Shown in pieces: positions 5,820 to 8,043 of a DNA stretch of 8,043 nucleotides (within the stretch, counting starts at the first letter, position 1; each line of letters begins with the position of its first letter). Under the pieces are notes generated by a model. It worked only from the letters and a program-made list of their open reading frames with translations. It was not told where the DNA came from and searched no databases. The DNA lies in contig JALVLD010000150.1 in the NCBI GenBank assembly GCA_027033525.1, positions 1 to 8,043 on the forward strand. The letters run 5' to 3'. Source of the DNA: Candidatus Dojkabacteria bacterium. Lineage in GTDB: Bacteria; Patescibacteriota; Dojkabacteria; GCA-002793355. The position numbers and the translations under genes are program-made.

Positions 5820-7637
5820 ATGCGTTGGATAAAAACTTTATTCCTTATTTTTTCCACTATTTTTTTTCAGTTAATTACTCCTGTTTATGCAGCAAGTACA
5901 ATAACTAGAGATGAAAAAATACAGTTGCATATAAATAACGATGCTTCAGCTTTAGTCAAGATAGAGCGCACTGTGTCATTGCGGGGAGCAAGCTGGTTGG
6001 TTCTGCCCGCTAATGGTAATGAAGAAGTTTTTTCGATTTGTGCACCGGTGGAGAAGAGTATGGTAGATTTATCTAAAAAAGCTATGACAGTGCGGTGGAA
6101 TGGGGCACATGTTTCTAATTTTTATTTGGAACATAAAGACCATTGTTATTTTGTACATGTTCCATACCTAGAAAGTTTAGGTGCATATGCAAAGGCTTAC
6201 ATTACAATATCTTTCCATACCACTATATTTTCTAAGAAAGTAGGTGGTGTTTTGGAAGTTTTATATCCAGGTTTTAATAAAAATACAAAGTTTAAAAGTG
6301 TAATTAAAACACAGGTTGGAACAATTACAAGGTACTATACTCCAACCTTGGAGATTTATATCCCAAAGGGGTTTGGTCCCGTCGCTAGTGCTATTCCTAG
6401 TGCTAAGTATGCAACAAACAGTGGGCAGTATATCTTTCGGTATAAGTATACAGATTTAATAGACCAATCAATCAGGATTACTGTTGGGAGCAAGCGGTAT
6501 GTGTTATTTAAGATTGAGACGGTGGTTAATAAGACTAATGCAGATGTACCTGAATTTTTAAGTAAGTATGTTGCAAATCAAGTAGATTTGATTCTCCCTA
6601 AGACAGATACAATATATGGACAGTCTGTAGTTTTTACAAATATATCTCCGCTACCAGAAAAGGTATGGACAGATGCAGAAGGGAATTTGTGGGCCTCATT
6701 TATGCTTGATGCAACTAAAGATTCTAAGATAATAATAGAGGGGTTAGCTACAATAGCCCAGAAACATATTAATTTAGATTTGTGTCGAGATAAGACGACA
6801 CAAGCAATTCCCATTGAAAATAAGGAGTATGTCAAATATATAGAGTCATCTCCACCTTTCTGGGATACGCATAATGAAATGATTTTGAAAAATGCGAAAA
6901 AATTGATGGCTAAGAACTATAATATCTATACTACCCTAAAAAATGACATGAAATTCGTGTCATCCAGTCTTAAATATCAACGGGGTGCCGGATTTTCGAA
7001 CGTGGGGCGTAAGGGAGCCTCTGCAGCGTTATTGTCTGGTTCTGGAGTATGCATGGAGTTTTCGGATCTACTAATAACACTATTACGTGCTCAAGGGATT
7101 CCAGCAAGAGCCGCTGTGGGCAATGCTGTTGGCTATTTAATTGATGAGGCGTCGCGTATTTACGGTCACCAGTGGGTTGAAGTTTATTGTCCTGTTATTG
7201 GTTGGGTGCCTGTAGATCCCACTTGGAGTTCTGAGCGAAGTTTAGTCATTGGGCAAGATTTGGATCATTTTTTTCATTATAGGGTTGCAAATAGTAATGA
7301 TTTTAGTGCCATGTTGTGTAAGACATATGATTTTGTGACCAAAGGCGGAGTTTGTAGGAACTATAAACTCACCGTGCATGAAACTAACACGGCTCCGGCA
7401 CACTCGAGTATGTATATACCAGCAGAGGGGCTAGCTGCTTATGTTCAGGCTAAGGTTAAAAAGAAGGGGAAAGTTAATAACTATATTAGAGAGGTCGGTG
7501 CTAGTGCAATAGGTAGGGTGATTTTTACTATCCCTGGGGTCTATGTATTTTTAGGTTTAATTGCTGTGTTAATAATTAATTTGGTTTTAGCCATATGGAG
7601 AATATTGTTTCCGCGCAAATCCCCGGGTATGTATTAG
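5820..7637 (+). CDS. secreted, membrane-anchored transglutaminase-fold protein
   Basis: A signal peptide covers residues 1-24 (Arg and Lys near the start, hydrophobic core LFLIFSTIFF, likely cleavage after VYA). Residues of about 27-330 are beta-strand-like with no motif I recognise. A transglutaminase/protease-like domain (about 375-475) has the full Cys-His-Asp set: GSGVCMEFSDLL (C411), YGHQWVEVY (H450) and VPVDPTW (D466). A single membrane helix lies at about 567-592, followed by a short tail with Arg and Lys (RILFPRKSPGMY). The predicted topology is a large outer domain held by a C-terminal anchor. Such proteins can be cysteine proteases, cross-linking enzymes or peptide amidases; the sequence does not say which. 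Several further cysteines in the outer part could form disulfides. It has its own promoter, and its last 43 bases overlap cca, so no functional link to the replication genes is implied. The fold is certain enough; the substrate is unknown. Confidence 0.88.
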   Translation: MRWIKTLFLIFSTIFFQLITPVYAASTITRDEKIQLHINNDASALVKIERTVSLRGASWLVLPANGNEEVFSICAPVEKSMVDLSKKAMTVRWNGAHVSNFYLEHKDHCYFVHVPYLESLGAYAKAYITISFHTTIFSKKVGGVLEVLYPGFNKNTKFKSVIKTQVGTITRYYTPTLEIYIPKGFGPVASAIPSAKYATNSGQYIFRYKYTDLIDQSIRITVGSKRYVLFKIETVVNKTNADVPEFLSKYVANQVDLILPKTDTIYGQSVVFTNISPLPEKVWTDAEGNLWASFMLDATKDSKIIIEGLATIAQKHINLDLCRDKTTQAIPIENKEYVKYIESSPPFWDTHNEMILKNAKKLMAKNYNIYTTLKNDMKFVSSSLKYQRGAGFSNVGRKGASAALLSGSGVCMEFSDLLITLLRAQGIPARAAVGNAVGYLIDEASRIYGHQWVEVYCPVIGWVPVDPTWSSERSLVIGQDLDHFFHYRVANSNDFSAMLCKTYDFVTKGGVCRNYKLTVHETNTAPAHSSMYIPAEGLAAYVQAKVKKKGKVNNYIREVGASAIGRVIFTIPGVYVFLGLIAVLIINLVLAIWRILFPRKSPGMY

Positions 7638-8043
7638 AAATTGCGCGTAAAGTTGTAGATAGAGGATATAAGATTTATTTAGTTGGAGGTTCTGTTCGAG
7701 ATTTGCTTTTGAAACGTCAAGCCTTGGATTATGATTTAACAACAGACGCTACCCCTGATGTTTTGTTGCACATATTTCCAGAAGCCAAAAAGGTTGGGGT
7801 CAGTTTTGGTACGATTTTGATTCCAGTACGATTGTCTACTTCAGATAGGCCTAAAGAAGTAGAGATAACGACTTTAAGACGTGAAGAAAAATATTTAGAT
7901 GCTAGACATCCTAGTAGGGTTGAGTTTGTAAAAGATATACACTTAGATCTAAAACGGCGTGATTTCACGATTAATGCTTTAGCTATTCCTTTTTTGCCTA
8001 GATTATTTGCAAAGCATAAAAAATATAATATCAATAGGAAGTA
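7595..8043 (+). CDS. cca: CCA-adding tRNA nucleotidyltransferase (class II), 3' truncated
   Basis: The frame is open from the ATG at 7595 to the window edge (149 codons), so only the N-terminal part is present. The enzyme adds or repairs the CCA end of tRNAs, using CTP and ATP. The class II nucleotidyltransferase head is clear: IPGYVLEIA, then LVGGSVRDLLL (29-39), the metal-binding DYD (D45, D47), FGTI (71-74), EVEITTLRREEKYLD (88-102) and RRDFTINALA (121-130), which is motif B. The nucleotide-selecting motif D and the tRNA-binding tail are outside the window. The start lies inside the transglutaminase gene, giving a 43-base overlap; it is the only usual start codon before the conserved IPGYVLEIA, and no Shine-Dalgarno precedes it, so translation may depend on ribosomes from the upstream gene. 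Poly(A) polymerase of the same family is an alternative name, but the sequence before the truncation fits CCA enzymes well. Confidence 0.9.
   Translation, partial: MENIVSAQIPGYVLEIARKVVDRGYKIYLVGGSVRDLLLKRQALDYDLTTDATPDVLLHIFPEAKKVGVSFGTILIPVRLSTSDRPKEVEITTLRREEKYLDARHPSRVEFVKDIHLDLKRRDFTINALAIPFLPRLFAKHKKYNINRK

Noticed and set aside
579..7637. Alternative genetic code (TGA reassigned), considered because the window looks like a small-genome lineage
   Set aside because: All long genes read through without in-frame TGA, and their lengths and motifs fit the standard code. That no gene here stops with TGA is too small a sample to mean much.
1..8043. tRNA or rRNA genes, CRISPR arrays, insertion sequences, prophage or toxin-antitoxin genes
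   Set aside because: No repeat-spacer pattern, transposase-like frame, terminal inverted repeats or tRNA-like cloverleaf was found by eye; nearly all of the window is filled by the five genes.

Overview
The window is AT-rich bacterial DNA with all genes on the plus strand. In order they are: the 3' end of dnaX (clamp-loader gamma/tau subunit), a complete dnaE (replicative DNA polymerase III alpha subunit, 1198 residues), a complete dnaA (replication initiator, 460 residues), a complete gene for a secreted, membrane-anchored transglutaminase-fold protein (605 residues), and the 5' part of a CCA-adding tRNA nucleotidyltransferase gene. The standard genetic code is enough: the visible stops are TAA, TAG, TAG and TAG, and no in-frame TGA is read through. 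The low GC, compact spacing, dnaX-dnaE-dnaA order without an adjacent dnaN, near absence of Shine-Dalgarno sequences, and a transglutaminase protein with a C-terminal membrane anchor would fit a small-genome lineage such as Patescibacteria/CPR. That placement is an inference and cannot be proved from this window.

Positions 2-4175 form a replication unit. dnaX and dnaE are 4 bases apart and are probably co-transcribed. They encode the clamp loader and the polymerase it works with. The dnaX tail is a basic linker with two A-runs, each followed by a nearby stop in the -1 frame, and it ends in an acidic peptide. DnaE keeps a complete-looking PHP metal site, the three catalytic aspartates and a clamp-binding motif.

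Positions 4176-4270 are the regulatory core of the window. Three DnaA boxes lie one helical turn apart and overlap a promoter whose -10 box ends five bases before the dnaA ATG. This predicts autoregulation of dnaA and a leaderless mRNA, and it may be part of the origin. The transglutaminase gene has a -10-like box at exactly the same distance from its ATG, so leaderless initiation may be a habit of this genome.

Positions 5654-5819 separate dnaA from the next unit. They hold a perfect hairpin built almost entirely from G and C, in striking contrast to its surroundings, which probably ends the dnaA transcript, and then the promoter of the transglutaminase gene. The cca gene starts inside the last codons of that gene (43-base overlap) and is cut off by the window edge.

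I do not see a clearly new multi-gene system here. The observations most worth pursuing are the DnaA-box/promoter overlap, the paired leaderless promoters, the GC hairpin, the possible dnaX slippage sites and the uncharacterised surface transglutaminase protein.
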